Part shown: in pieces, positions 18,068 to 28,585 of the stretch
Position numbering within the stretch: the stretch's first letter is position 1
How the letters are laid out: the number at the start of each line of letters is the position of its first letter
Assembly: GCF_000300855.1 (NCBI RefSeq)
Contig: NZ_ALJF01000014.1
Span: forward strand, 36,426 to 100,425
Length of the DNA stretch: 64,000 nucleotides
Reading direction: 5' to 3'
Source of the DNA: Agrobacterium albertimagni AOL15
Lineage (GTDB): Bacteria; Pseudomonadota; Alphaproteobacteria; Rhizobiales; Rhizobiaceae
Translations under genes and position numbers: made by a program
Notes under the pieces: model-generated
The model's database searches: none
What the model was told of the DNA's origin: nothing
Seen by the model: the letters and a program-made list of their open reading frames with translations, nothing else

Positions 18068-19159
18068 TCAAGCCCCCTTCGTCGCGGCATTGCGGGCACG
18101 GTCGAAGACGATCCGCACCTTGTAGAGAATGAGCGTGTCACAGGAGAGCACGAAGAACAGCAAGAGCCCCTGGAAGACGCGGGTCACCTTGTCGGAAACA
18201 CCGATCGACAGCTGCGCGCCCTCGCCACCGAGATAGGTGAGCGCCAGCACGAAGCCCGAGGCGATGATGCCGAGCGGATTGAGGCGGCCGAGGAAAGCGA
18301 CGATGATCGCGGTGAAGCCGTAGCCTGGTGAAATCGTCGGCTGCAGGTGACCGATCGAGCCCGATACTTCCGAAATCCCGGCAAGACCTGCCAGCGCGCC
18401 AGAAAACATCATCGAGAACCAGACCATCTTGCGCGAGGAGAAGCCGGCAAAGCGCCCTGCCCGTTCCGACTGCCCGAGCACCACGACCTGAAATCCCTTC
18501 AGCGTGTAGCGCATCATGAACCAGACGGCGACGGCCGCAATCAGCGCAAAGATGATGCCGAGATGGGCGCGGCCGGAAGACAGGATTTCCGGCAATACGG
18601 CCTCCGAGACAAAGGAGCGCGACTGCGGAAAATTGTAGCCGGCCGGGTCCTTCCAGATGCCGCGCGTCAGCCAATCCAGGAAAAGCTGGGCGATATAGAC
18701 CAGCATCAGGCTGGTCAGGATTTCATTCGTGTTGAAGCGGGTCTTCAACAGCGCCGGAATGGCGCCATAGGCGGCACCGCCGATGGCACCCATGACGATC
18801 ATCATCGGCAAGAGCAGCGGCGAGGACCATTCGTAAAAGGTGATCGGCAGGATCGAGCCGACGATCGCCCCGACGATGAACTGCCCTTCGGCGCCGATAT
18901 TCCAATTATTCGAGCGATAACAGACCGACAGGCCGACACCGATCAGGATCAGCGGTGCTGCCTTGACCGCAAGCTCATGGAGCGACCAGACCTCGAGCAG
19001 CGGCTCGATGAAGAAGCTGAAGAGTGCCGAGACCGGGTCCTTGCCGAGCAGCGCAAACATGATGCCGCCGAAGAAGACGGTGAGCGCCAGCGCCAGCAGA
19101 GGAGAGACGATCGCAAAGAGGCTGGACTGACGCGACCGGCGTTCGAGTTCAATGCGCAT
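18068..19159 (-). CDS. BMP-type ABC transporter permease (first)
   Basis: Membrane permease (363 aa) of the same importer. Typical motifs are 'IGVGLSVCYRSNNWNIGAEGQFIVGA' (split here: the NWNIGAEGQ box) and 'GYGFTAIIVAFLGRLNPLGI'. Hydrophobic segments span most of the length. Its start overlaps the end of the ATPase gene by 11 bases and its stop is 2 bases from the next permease, so all are translated from one message. Confidence 0.92.
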   Translation of the reverse strand: MRIELERRSRQSSLFAIVSPLLALALTVFFGGIMFALLGKDPVSALFSFFIEPLLEVWSLHELAVKAAPLILIGVGLSVCYRSNNWNIGAEGQFIVGAIVGSILPITFYEWSSPLLLPMMIVMGAIGGAAYGAIPALLKTRFNTNEILTSLMLVYIAQLFLDWLTRGIWKDPAGYNFPQSRSFVSEAVLPEILSSGRAHLGIIFALIAAVAVWFMMRYTLKGFQVVVLGQSERAGRFAGFSSRKMVWFSMMFSGALAGLAGISEVSGSIGHLQPTISPGYGFTAIIVAFLGRLNPLGIIASGFVLALTYLGGEGAQLSIGVSDKVTRVFQGLLLFFVLSCDTLILYKVRIVFDRARNAATKGA

Positions 19160-20750
19160 GGGCCGCCTCCGGGGCAGTGGTCAGGCCATGCACACCGCCC
19201 ATCAGGATACCGATGCGTTGGCGGGTCATGGTCGAGGCGGGATAGGCGTCGGACAGCTTGCCTTCCGAAATGGCGGCAATCGAGGTTGCCACTTCGAAGA
19301 TCTCGTCGAGATCCTGGCTGATGACGACCACGGCCGAGCCCGACTTGGCGAGATCGACGAGCGCCTGGCGAATGCGGCTTGCAGCGCCTGCATCGACACC
19401 CCAGGTGGGCTGGTTGACGACCAGAACAGAAGGCTGGCGGTCGAGTTCACGACCGACGATGAATTTCTGCAGATTGCCACCCGAGAGTGAACCGGCTGCG
19501 GGATCCTCACCGCTCTTGCGCACATCCATCATCTCGGAGATGCGGCGCGCCGCCTGCTGCACTAGGCCATGGCGTATAAGGCCGATCTTGCCGCCCGCGA
19601 GATAGGCCGAACGGTCGGATGCATTGCGCGACAGAAAGAGGTTTTCCGACAGGCTCATGGCCGGGATAGCGGCATGGCCGTGGCGCTCTTCCGGCACGAA
19701 ACCGGCGCCGAGAAGCCGGCGTTCATTGATCCCGAGGCGACCGACGGACTTGCCGCGCAGGCGGATTGCATCGGGGTTCTGAACCACATACTCGCCGGAA
19801 AGCGCATCAAAGAGTTCGCTCTGACCATTGCCCGCCACCCCGGCAATGGCAAGGATCTCGCCGGCCTTGACGGTCATCGATACATTCTTCAGCGCCATGG
19901 CAAACGGCGTCCGAGGACTGACCGAGAGATTGCTCACCTGCAACTGCACGGCACCATCAGCCGGCGGCTCGACCTTCTCGACGCCGGCAACATCGGCGCC
20001 CACCATCATCCGAGCGAGCGACGCCGGCGTTTCCTGACGCGGGTCGCAGGCGCCCGTGACCTTACCGTGACGAAGCACGGTGGCGCGATCACAGATGCGC
20101 TGCACTTCCTCGAGGCGATGGCTGATATAGAGGACCGACCGCCCCTCCGCCTTCAGCTTGAACAGGGTCTCGAACAGCTTGTCGGCTTCCTGTGGCGTTA
20201 GCACCGAGGTCGGCTCGTCGAGGATGATCAGTTTGGGGTTCTGCAGGAGCGCGCGGACGATCTCGATGCGCTGGCGTTCACCGACCGAGAGATCGGCGAC
20301 ATGGGCATTGGGATCGAGCGGCAGACCGTAGGCGACGGAAAGCTCGGCCGCCTTCTTGGAAAGCTCGGAGATCGAAATCTTCTCGTCGAGCGACAGTGCG
20401 ATGTTTTCGGCGACCGTCAGCGCTTCGAAAAGCGAAAAATGCTGAAAGACCATGCCGATGCCGAGACGCCGGGCTGCAGCAGGATTGGCGATCACGCGAT
20501 CCAGCCCCTCCCATCCGATCGTGCCGGCGGACGGCGCGAGAATGCCGAACAGCATCTTGACGAGGGTCGATTTGCCGGCACCGTTCTCGCCGAGTAGAGC
20601 GTGGATCTCGCCATGGCCGATGTCGAGGTCGATCTCGTCGCAGGCCTTGAAGCTGCCGAACAGCTTCGTCAGCCCCCGCACGGTCAAAAGCGGCTTTTCG
20701 CCCTCGGGCGGTTGTTGCGGCACAGGTCCCCCTTGCACTCTCATGCGCAT
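19149..20750 (-). CDS. BMP-type ABC transporter ATP-binding protein (two fused NBDs)
   Basis: Energising subunit with two nucleotide-binding domains, as in RbsA/MglA-like and NupO-type importers. NBD1 has Walker A GENGAGKST, signature LSVGERQ, and 'LIILDEPTSVLTPQE'. NBD2 has a relaxed Walker A (AGVAGNGQSE) and a good signature LSGGNLQK, which is normal for the family. Start choice is open: ATG 20750, ATG 20744, or GTG 20723, the last having GGGGGA immediately upstream and possibly being the real one. The 533-aa length is normal. First gene of the operon. Confidence 0.92.
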   Translation of the reverse strand: MRMRVQGGPVPQQPPEGEKPLLTVRGLTKLFGSFKACDEIDLDIGHGEIHALLGENGAGKSTLVKMLFGILAPSAGTIGWEGLDRVIANPAAARRLGIGMVFQHFSLFEALTVAENIALSLDEKISISELSKKAAELSVAYGLPLDPNAHVADLSVGERQRIEIVRALLQNPKLIILDEPTSVLTPQEADKLFETLFKLKAEGRSVLYISHRLEEVQRICDRATVLRHGKVTGACDPRQETPASLARMMVGADVAGVEKVEPPADGAVQLQVSNLSVSPRTPFAMALKNVSMTVKAGEILAIAGVAGNGQSELFDALSGEYVVQNPDAIRLRGKSVGRLGINERRLLGAGFVPEERHGHAAIPAMSLSENLFLSRNASDRSAYLAGGKIGLIRHGLVQQAARRISEMMDVRKSGEDPAAGSLSGGNLQKFIVGRELDRQPSVLVVNQPTWGVDAGAASRIRQALVDLAKSGSAVVVISQDLDEIFEVATSIAAISEGKLSDAYPASTMTRQRIGILMGGVHGLTTAPEAAHAH

Positions 20751-20860
20751 CGGCCAGGTCTTGCGCCCGGTCCATCGCTCAATTCATAACCGGTTTGCGG
20801 CAGCGCACAATATATAGGCAAAAGTTTTTTTTGGTTTTGCCCAGCTGCGTCAGGACGACG

Positions 20861-21589
20861 TCAGCCCCGGCGACCAAGACTGGGGAAAAGCTGCATCACG
20901 CCGCCAATCACGTAAAGGTAGAGCCCGGAGACAATCATGCCAATGACAACCCATTGTGGCGATTCGAAATGCAGCAGAAGCGCGTAGCCACCAAAGGCGC
21001 ACCAGAGCAGAAACACGGCCATGTTGAACGGCCGCAGGCGCTGGACGCGCACGGGGTGCAGGAAGTTGATCGGCAGGAAGGTGAGCACGACCGATGCCAG
21101 CACCGCAATCAGGGCCGTCGTCGCGCTCGCGTCGATGACGAACAGGGTGAAGATCAGCATGTTCCAGACGACGGGGAAGCCGGAAAAGAAGTACTCGTCC
21201 GTCTTCATGCCCATGTCGGCATAATAGATTGCGCTCGACACCACGATCAGTCCGGCGGCAACGAAGGACCAGGGCTCGCCGATCATGCCGCTCTGATAGA
21301 GCGCAAAGGCCGGCAGAAGCACATAGGTGACATAATCGATGATGTTATCGAGCGTATCGCCGGACCAGTTCGGCAGGACTTCCTTGACGCGCATCTTGCG
21401 GGCGATCGGACCGTCGATACCGTCCACGAGCAGCGCAAGCCCCAGCCACCAGAACATGTCGACGAAGCGATGCTCCGCAGCAGCGACGACCCCAAGAAAG
21501 GCAAGAAACGATCCGGAAGCGGTGAGGATGTGGACCGAAAAGGCGCGGATCTCGGCATAGGGCACGCGCTTGTAATTGAAGATCTTCAT
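20861..21589 (-). CDS. pcs: Phosphatidylcholine synthase Pcs
   Basis: Integral membrane CDP-alcohol phosphotransferase that condenses CDP-diacylglycerol with choline to give phosphatidylcholine directly. The family catalytic signature is visible as DGIDGPIARK...GDTLDNIIDY (DG-x2-AR...G-x3-D-x3-D). The whole 241-aa protein matches the known rhizobial Pcs pattern, e.g. 'KIFNYKRVPYAEIRAFSVH' at the N-terminus and 'FFSGFPVVWN' in the middle. The ATG at 21589 has GGAG upstream; an in-frame ATG at 21646 would add 19 residues. Phosphatidylcholine is a feature of rhizobia/agrobacteria and links choline metabolism with the window's possible betaine demethylation genes. Confidence 0.95.
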   Translation of the reverse strand: MKIFNYKRVPYAEIRAFSVHILTASGSFLAFLGVVAAAEHRFVDMFWWLGLALLVDGIDGPIARKMRVKEVLPNWSGDTLDNIIDYVTYVLLPAFALYQSGMIGEPWSFVAAGLIVVSSAIYYADMGMKTDEYFFSGFPVVWNMLIFTLFVIDASATTALIAVLASVVLTFLPINFLHPVRVQRLRPFNMAVFLLWCAFGGYALLLHFESPQWVVIGMIVSGLYLYVIGGVMQLFPSLGRRG

Positions 21590-21777
21590 CCCTGCTCCAG
21601 TCGGCGGCACTTCGGAGGAAACGGTATCGGACGAAATGACGCGCATTGCAACACAAGTGGCGGTCTATGCCCGGATTTCGCCCGGGACCCGGTTGGCACA
21701 TGCGCCATTTCGGCCCATGGATTTTACCGTGCGGCGGCTCTAAATAGCGTCACAAGAAGCCAATTAGGACCTTCACC

Positions 21778-22983
21778 ATGAGCCACGAATTCGACATTGC
21801 CGTGATTGGCGCCGGCCCCGCCGGACAGATCGCCGCGCTTGCCATGGCCCGCGGCGGTCGCCGTGTCGTTCTTGTTGGCCCGCAGCCGGACGGCTCTGAC
21901 CGGCGCACCACCGCGCTCATGGATCAGTCGCTGGCCATGATCGAACGCCTCGGCCTCTGGCAGGATCTGAAGGAAACAGCAGCCGCCCTCACCGTCATGC
22001 AGATCATCGACGGCACACGGCGGCTCCTGCGGGCGCCCACGGTCGCATTCCGGAGTGCGGAAATCGGGCTCGACGCCTTCGGTTACAACATCCCGAATTC
22101 CGCGCTGCTCGAAACGCTGGCAAAGGCGGTAGCAAGCGAACCGCTGATCACCCGCCGCGCCTCGTCCGCCGAGAGCATCCATATCGGCGCGGATGTAGTC
22201 ACCATCGGCATCCAGGGCGAAGAGGCAATCACCGCCGGGTTTGCGATCGGTGCCGATGGTCGCCGCTCCAAGACGCGCGAAAGTGCAAGCGTCGGCGTCA
22301 AGACTTGGTCCTACCCGCAGACAGCCGTGGTGATGAACTTCATCCACAGTCTGCCGCACCAGAACATCTCGACAGAGTTCCACACAGAATCGGGCCCTTT
22401 CACCCAGGTCCCCCTGCCCGGCCTGCGTTCGAGCCTCGTCTGGGTCCTGCCCCCGCAGGAAGCCGACAGGATGATCTCGCTGTCATCCGATAAGCTATCT
22501 GCCGAAGTCGAGGCCCGCATGCAGTCCATGCTGGGCAAGGTCCAGGTGGAGGATGGCGTCCAGGCCTGGCCGCTGTCGGGCATGACGGCCCGTCAGTATG
22601 GCAAGGGCCGCGCCGCCTTCATCGGCGAGGCAGGCCATGCCTTCCCGCCGATCGGAGCGCAGGGTCTGAACCTCAGCCTGCGCGACATCGCAGCGCTGGA
22701 AGACATTCTCCTTGATCGCAGTTCGGCACCGATTCCCGCAGACGCCGGTGACCGCTTCGACCGCAAGCGCCGCCTCGATATTGCAAGCCGCACAGCAAGC
22801 GTCGATCTTCTCAACCGATCGCTGCTCTCGGGCCTTCTGCCGGTTCAGATGATGCGCGCTGCCGGCCTCCAGGTGCTGGCAAGCGTCGCCCCACTGCGAA
22901 ATCTCGTCATGCAGGAAGGCGTGGCGCCGGGGCGCGGGCTAAAGTCCCTGCCGTCATTGTTACGGGAAAAGGTCCGCCGGTAG
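21778..22983 (+). CDS. UbiH/UbiF/VisC-family FAD-dependent monooxygenase
   Basis: Flavoprotein hydroxylase of the ubiquinone-biosynthesis group. The N-terminus carries the dinucleotide-binding motif AVIGAGPAGQIAALAMARGG, the middle 'AIGADGRRSKTRE', and the C-terminal half the second FAD motif 'GEAGHAFPPIGAQGLNLSLRD', characteristic of UbiH-like enzymes. 401 aa, normal length. TAGGA precedes the ATG. Rhizobia use one or two broad UbiH-like hydroxylases (e.g. UbiL); which ring position this one modifies cannot be told. The gene runs divergently from pcs and its 3' end overlaps the AEC transporter gene by 24 bases. Confidence 0.88.
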   Translation: MSHEFDIAVIGAGPAGQIAALAMARGGRRVVLVGPQPDGSDRRTTALMDQSLAMIERLGLWQDLKETAAALTVMQIIDGTRRLLRAPTVAFRSAEIGLDAFGYNIPNSALLETLAKAVASEPLITRRASSAESIHIGADVVTIGIQGEEAITAGFAIGADGRRSKTRESASVGVKTWSYPQTAVVMNFIHSLPHQNISTEFHTESGPFTQVPLPGLRSSLVWVLPPQEADRMISLSSDKLSAEVEARMQSMLGKVQVEDGVQAWPLSGMTARQYGKGRAAFIGEAGHAFPPIGAQGLNLSLRDIAALEDILLDRSSAPIPADAGDRFDRKRRLDIASRTASVDLLNRSLLSGLLPVQMMRAAGLQVLASVAPLRNLVMQEGVAPGRGLKSLPSLLREKVRR

Positions 22984-23922
22984 ATAACCCTGGGTGATGG
23001 CAAACAGCAGCGCCGACACCGAGAACACCGAAATGACAGTGGTGATCAGGATCGTGGCGGACGCCCTCTCCTGCCAAACCCCGTATTGCTGGCCGATGAC
23101 GAAGACATTCGTTGCTGTCGGCAGCGAGGCGAGCAGCACCGCCGTATAGACCCACAGCGGGTCGAAGTTCCCGACGAAACTCAGGACGACATAAACGAGG
23201 ATCGGATGCAGCACGAGTTTGATCGGCACGATGTATCCGATCTCGGCGGGAATGCGCTTGAGGGGCCGCAGCGCAAGCGTCACACCCATGGCAAAAAGAG
23301 CGCAAGGCGCCGCCGCCTGGGCGAGGTAGTCGATCAGTCGTTGCAGCGCGAGTGGCGGCTCGAAGGCAAAGGCGGCGGCCACGAAACCGACGAGTGTCGC
23401 GATGATGAAGGGATGGGTCAGGATTTTCTTGGCCACATCGAGCGCCAGTTGCGCCGGCGGCCGCTTGTCGCCACCGGCAAAGGCCATCAAGGCGGGAGCT
23501 GCGATAAAATGCGCGGCGTTTTCGAAGCAGAACACCAGCGCGACCGGAACGGCAGCCTTTTCGCCAAAGGCGAGCAGCGCCAGGCCCGGCCCCATATAGC
23601 CGATATTGCCATAGGCACCCGCCAGCGCCTGGACTGTCGATTCGGCAATGTTGTTACCGCGAACATAGCGGCCGACCACGAAGACAAGAACGAAGATCGA
23701 ATAGGTGGCCGCAAGGCAGGCTGCGATGAAATCGATGCGCGTCAGCTGTTCGATCGGCGTGCGCGAGACGAGCTTGAAGAACAGTGCCGGCAGCGTAACG
23801 TAAATGACGAAGAAGTTGAGCCAGCCGAGCGCCTGGGCGGAATGGTCGCCAAGCTTTCCTGACACGTAACCGATCAGGATCAGGCCGAAAAACGGCAAGA
23901 CCAGCGCGATGATATCCGCCAT
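22960..23922 (-). CDS. AEC-family transporter (auxin efflux carrier type)
   Basis: Inner-membrane permease of the auxin efflux carrier family (PF03547), 320 aa with about ten hydrophobic segments. The N-terminus 'IIALVLPFFGLILIGYVSGKL' and the internal 'AYGNIGYMGPGLALLAFGE' are typical, as is the C-terminal 'LPTATNVFVIGQQYGV'. Bacterial members often carry dicarboxylates such as malate or malonate; the substrate here is not predictable. It is convergent with and overlaps the UbiH-like gene. Alone in its transcription unit or followed by ccdA, 42 bases downstream. Confidence 0.88.
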   Translation of the reverse strand: MADIIALVLPFFGLILIGYVSGKLGDHSAQALGWLNFFVIYVTLPALFFKLVSRTPIEQLTRIDFIAACLAATYSIFVLVFVVGRYVRGNNIAESTVQALAGAYGNIGYMGPGLALLAFGEKAAVPVALVFCFENAAHFIAAPALMAFAGGDKRPPAQLALDVAKKILTHPFIIATLVGFVAAAFAFEPPLALQRLIDYLAQAAAPCALFAMGVTLALRPLKRIPAEIGYIVPIKLVLHPILVYVVLSFVGNFDPLWVYTAVLLASLPTATNVFVIGQQYGVWQERASATILITTVISVFSVSALLFAITQGYLPADLFP

Positions 23923-23964
23923 GGCTCACTTCCCCCCGAACGCGACGATGCGTTCAAACGGGAC

Positions 23965-24711
23965 TTAGCCGATTTGAGACAGGATTGGAAAGGTCTGCTG
24001 AAACCAGATCGCCATGTCGGAGACGTAACCGAAGATGAAGGCTAGCCCGGTCAGAACGAGCAGTCCGCCCATGGCCTTCTCCACCACACCCAGATGCCGG
24101 CGGAAGCGCGTGAGGAACCGCATGAAGGCGCCAGAGAATCCGGCCGCGATCCAGAAGGGCACGGCAAGCCCCAGCGAATAGATCGCCAGCAGAAGCGCGC
24201 CGTCGCCGACCGTCTCCTTCGAGGCCGCGACGCCGAGGATAGCACCCAATACCGGGCCGATGCAGGGCGTCCAGCCGAAAGCGAAAGCGAGACCCATGAC
24301 ATAGGCGCCCGAAAGCGTCGCCGGCTTTCCGCCGCCTGCGAATCGATACTCCGAGGACAGAAGCCCGAGGCGGAAGACGCCGAGGAAATTCAAGCCCATG
24401 ATGATGATGATCACGCCGCCGATCTTCGACAAGAGATCCATGTGCTGGCGCAAAAGCCCGCCAATCGTCGAGGCACCGGCGCCGAGCGCCACGAAGACGG
24501 TGGCAAAACCGAGCGTGAAGACGAGCGCGGTCAACATCACCGTCCGGCGCGCCGCCGCGTTCTCCGCCTGCGCCCCCTCGCGGAACTGATCGACCGAAAT
24601 GCCTGCCATATAACAGAGATAGGGCGGCACCAGCGGCAGCACGCAGGGCGAAAGGAACGACAGGGCTCCGGCCAGAAGCGCGCTGAAAAAGGAAATATCG
24701 GCAATCGACAC
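23965..24711 (-). CDS. ccdA: Cytochrome c biogenesis protein CcdA
   Basis: Six-TM thiol-disulfide transporter (DsbD central-domain family) that passes reducing equivalents from cytoplasmic thioredoxin to periplasmic cytochrome c maturation proteins. The two conserved Cys-Pro motifs are visible: 'SFLSPCVLPLVPPY' in the first and 'FGWTPCIGPVLGAIL' in the fourth hydrophobic segment. 248 aa, normal. The frame continues upstream on an alternative start but ATG 24711 gives the family N-terminus. No thioredoxin-like partner is adjacent. Confidence 0.92.
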   Translation of the reverse strand: MSIADISFFSALLAGALSFLSPCVLPLVPPYLCYMAGISVDQFREGAQAENAAARRTVMLTALVFTLGFATVFVALGAGASTIGGLLRQHMDLLSKIGGVIIIIMGLNFLGVFRLGLLSSEYRFAGGGKPATLSGAYVMGLAFAFGWTPCIGPVLGAILGVAASKETVGDGALLLAIYSLGLAVPFWIAAGFSGAFMRFLTRFRRHLGVVEKAMGGLLVLTGLAFIFGYVSDMAIWFQQTFPILSQIG

Positions 24712-24894
24712 GATGAACTCCGGAACCCGAACCGGCTCTTCCTAATCCCGCGACACCATGCTTGCCAATCACCATTGCGTAGCCTGCGACAAGAGGACTG
24801 CATTTTGCTGCCGAAACTGCATTTTTGCGGTTGACCGGCCGGGGTCACCTGCCTATGTTCCGCGCACTTCTTGAGGCGGCGCAAAACCGCACGG

Positions 24895-24970
24895 GAGAGC
24901 GTAGCTCAGCCGGTAGAGCAACTGACTTTTAATCAGTAGGTCCAGGGTTCGAATCCCTGCGCTCTCACCA
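24895..24970 (+). tRNA. tRNA-Lys (anticodon UUU)
   Basis: Complete cloverleaf: acceptor stem GAGAGCG (24895-24901) pairs with CGCTCTC (24960-24966); D-arm AGCTCAGCCGGTAGAGC; anticodon arm CTGA-CTTTTAA-TCAG with anticodon TTT; T-arm with GGTTCGAATCC; discriminator A; genome-encoded CCA at 24968-24970. No integrase or attL/attR-like duplication of the 3' end was seen nearby. Confidence 0.98.
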
Positions 24971-25187
24971 CTCCTCCGAAATTATTCTGACCATCATAGA
25001 AATTTATTTGTGCGCAGATTAGGCTCCGTAGGCCTCGCGCTTTAGTCACGGGCTTATCTCGGACCTCCGGCCGCCTTGCATTCTTGGTCCAGTCCAGATT
25101 GCCACCCCTCCCCCAACCTTACCAATGTTTCACTGTCCTTTCCGCCGCGAAGGTCTATCTGCATAGCCAAGGGAACCATTCCGCCAC

Positions 25188-25201
25188 TTGACCCCGATCA
25201 A
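25188..25201 (+). promoter_or_regulatory. FixK/FNR-type box (anaerobox) upstream of MacAB-like operon
   Basis: TTGAC-CCCG-ATCAA, one mismatch from the TTGAT-N4-ATCAA consensus of FNR/FixK/FnrN proteins and followed by GG as in many rhizobial boxes. Its centre lies about 70 bases upstream of the preferred GTG start of the efflux adaptor gene, compatible with an activator position near -41 of a promoter. No experimental support. Confidence 0.5.
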
Positions 25202-25265
25202 GGGCAAAGGCCCGGGCTTGGGTCATGGTCCGGGCATAGTGGAAATGCAATATGACGGAGCAGAC

Positions 25266-26543
25266 GTGAGCGACGACGCAAAACCCGAGACCTCGGCCGA
25301 AGCCAATGAGCTGAAAGCGATTCTGGCCGAAGCCGCACGGCCGAAGCGACGCTGGGGTCTGCGCTTACTCCTGCTCGTCGCCCTGGCTGGCCTCGGCTAC
25401 GGCGCCTATCTCTGGTCGGCCGGCGGAACAACGGTGAGCTACAGCACATCCGAGTTGAAGCCCGGCGATCTCACTGTCATCGTCACCGCCACCGGCTCCG
25501 TCGAGCCGACGGTTCAGGTCGACGTGTCCTCGGAGCAATCGGGCACCGTTCGCGAGGTGCTGGTCGACTACAACAGCGAGGTGAAGAAGGGCGACGTTCT
25601 GGCCCGTCTCGACACCGACAAGCTGAGTGCCGATCTGAAAGCCAAGGAGGCGGCGCTCGCTTCCTCCGGCGCCGCCGTCTCGAAAGCCCGCGCCGACGAG
25701 CAATCCGCCAAGTCCAGGCTCGACCGGCTGACGGCGCTCGTCTCCAGCCGCGTCTCCACCCAGCAGGATCTGGACACCGCCGAGTTCACCTATCAGGCAG
25801 CATCCGCTGCCCGCGAAAGCGCCGAGGCCGATGTCATCGCGGCAGAAGCCGCGCTCGAGCAGGCAAAGCTGTCGCTTTCGAAAGCAACCATCGCCTCGCC
25901 GATCGACGGCATCGTTCTGTCGCGCAATGTCGATCCCGGCGCGACGGTGGCCGCCTCGCTGGAGGCACCCACACTCTTCACCATCGCCGGCGATCTCCGG
26001 GAAATGGAGCTGCAGGTCTCCATCGACGAGGCCGATGTCGGTCAGGTCGCCATCGGCCAGGCAGCCACCTTCACGGTCGACGCCTTTCCCGAACAGCGCT
26101 TTCCGGCCGAGATCACCTCGATCCGCTATGCTGCCGAAACGGTGAACGACGTCGTCACCTACAAAGGCATCCTGTCGGTCGCCAATGACGATCTACTGCT
26201 GCGCCAGGGCATGACGGCGACGGCCGATATCGTCGTCCGGTCGGTCGAAGACGGCCTGCTCATTCCCAATGCCGCCCTGCGCTACTCACCCCCGGCCGCG
26301 CAAACCGAGACCTCCGAAGGTGGCAGCGGCGTGTTCAGCCTGTTTCGCCCGCCACGCCAGGCACCTGCCAGCGCGCCGGAGCCGACGGGCAGCGAACGCA
26401 CCATCTGGCTGTTGCGCGATGGCCAGCCGGTCGCCGTCAACATCGAGATCGGTTCCTCCGACGGGCAGAATACGGTGATCGTCAAGGGCGACGTGAAGGA
26501 AGGCGACCGGGTGATCACCGATCAAACGGTTCGCAACGGTTGA
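25266..26543 (+). CDS. Efflux RND/ABC periplasmic adaptor (MacA/HlyD family)
   Basis: Membrane-fusion protein of a MacAB-like tripartite exporter. A cytoplasmic tail of about 25-30 residues is followed by one TM segment ('WGLRLLLLVALAGLGYGAYLW'), a lipoyl-like half motif ('GSVEPTVQVDVSSEQSGTV'), an Ala-rich coiled-coil hairpin (about 110-200), the second lipoyl half ('IASPIDGIVLSRNVDPG') and beta-barrel domains. The GTG at 25266 is preferred (GGAG 6 bases upstream); ATG 25245 and TTG 25188 are in frame, but 25188 coincides with the FixK-type box. Followed 8 bases later by the ATPase gene. No outer-membrane channel gene is adjacent. Confidence 0.88.
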   Translation: MSDDAKPETSAEANELKAILAEAARPKRRWGLRLLLLVALAGLGYGAYLWSAGGTTVSYSTSELKPGDLTVIVTATGSVEPTVQVDVSSEQSGTVREVLVDYNSEVKKGDVLARLDTDKLSADLKAKEAALASSGAAVSKARADEQSAKSRLDRLTALVSSRVSTQQDLDTAEFTYQAASAARESAEADVIAAEAALEQAKLSLSKATIASPIDGIVLSRNVDPGATVAASLEAPTLFTIAGDLREMELQVSIDEADVGQVAIGQAATFTVDAFPEQRFPAEITSIRYAAETVNDVVTYKGILSVANDDLLLRQGMTATADIVVRSVEDGLLIPNAALRYSPPAAQTETSEGGSGVFSLFRPPRQAPASAPEPTGSERTIWLLRDGQPVAVNIEIGSSDGQNTVIVKGDVKEGDRVITDQTVRNG

Positions 26544-26551
26544 GGCACAGG

Positions 26552-27257
<706 letters not shown>

Positions 27258-27268
<11 letters not shown>

Positions 27269-28463
27269 AACTCTGAAGCTCGCGCTCCGCGCCATCCGCC
27301 GCAACCTCTTGCGCTCCTTCCTGACGGTGCTTGGCGTCGTCATCGGAGTCGCCGCCGTCATCGCCATGGTGACCATCGGCAATGGCACGACGGCTCAGGT
27401 GACGACGGAAATCTCCAAGCTCGGCACCAATCTTCTTTTCGTCCGCCCCGGCCAGTTCGGCCCGGGTCGCGCCGCGACGGATGCGAAGAAGTTCACCCTT
27501 CGTGACCTCGAGGCGATCCGCGAGCAGGTTCCGGGCCTGCGCGCTGCGGCCGGCATCAACCAGTCCAGCCAGACCGTGGTCTTCAGCGGCCAGAGCCGGC
27601 AAACCACGATCATCGGCTCGGGCGACGATTATCTCGTGGCCCAGAACTGGGAACTCGCCTCCGGCCGCAGCTTCCTGCCGTCGGAAGAGCGCGGCGGACA
27701 GGCCGTCTGCCTGATCGGCGAGACGGTGCGCTCCAAGCTCTTCGGCTCCACCCCGGCAGTCGATCAGACCATCCGCGTCGGCAATGTCGCCTGCCAGGTG
27801 ATCGGCCTTCTCGACAAGAAGGGCCAGAGCGGCATGGGCAGCGACCAGGACGATGTCGTCATGATGCCGCTCAAGGTCTTCCAGCGCCGCATCGGCGGCT
27901 CGACGGATATCTCCAGCATCATGCTCTCGGCCGAAGACGGCGTATCCACGGCAAAGGTCCAGGCGGATGTCGAACGCCTGCTGCGCGAGCGCCGCAAGAT
28001 TATTGCGGGTCGCGACGATGATTTCACCGTCAACGACATGACCCAGATGGCAGCGACGCTGACCGGCACCACGACGCTAATGACGGGCCTGCTTGGCGCG
28101 GTCGCCGCCGTCTCCCTGCTCGTCGGAGGCATCGGTATCATGAACATCATGCTGGTCTCGGTCACCGAGCGCACCCGCGAGATCGGCATCCGACTGGCGA
28201 TCGGCGCCGTGGAGCGCCAAGTGCTGATGCAGTTTCTCGTCGAAGCGGTGACGCTCTCCGTCTTCGGCGGCGTGGTCGGCATCGCGCTTGGTCTCGCCAT
28301 CGCCTATACGGCCGTCACGCTGATGTCCGTGCCCTTTGTCGCGAGCCCCTCGATCATCCTGCTCGCCTTCGCCTTTTCTGCCGCAATCGGCATGGTCTTC
28401 GGCTATTTCCCCGCCCGCCGCGCCGCGCAAATGAACCCGATCGACGCTCTCCGTCACGAATGA
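27258..28463 (+). CDS. ABC transporter permease (MacB/FtsX family)
   Basis: Permease of the MacB-like exporter, 401 aa. One TM segment near the N-terminus ('SFLTVLGVVIGVAAVIAMVTIG'), a periplasmic MacB_PCD domain (about 45-260), then three C-terminal TM segments of the FtsX type with 'IMNIMLVSVTERTREIGIRLAIGA' and a final 'FPARRAAQMNPIDALRHE', the standard family end. Together with the two upstream genes it forms a three-gene operon for export of an unknown substrate (macrolide, peptide, siderophore or lipid are known in the family). Confidence 0.92.
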
Positions 28464-28585
28464 TGGCGGGCCTTGGTCAACCAAGACCAGCCTGGGGCAA
28501 ACTTAATGTGCTGTAGCTTAATCTAATGGACGTATGGCTCGGCTATGCGTGCATGAGCATTTTGACCAGCAGAGGGAATAAGCCC

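Noticed and set aside
24895..24970. Use of tRNA-Lys as an integration site
   Set aside because: No integrase, no repeat of the tRNA 3' end, and ordinary genes on both sides.
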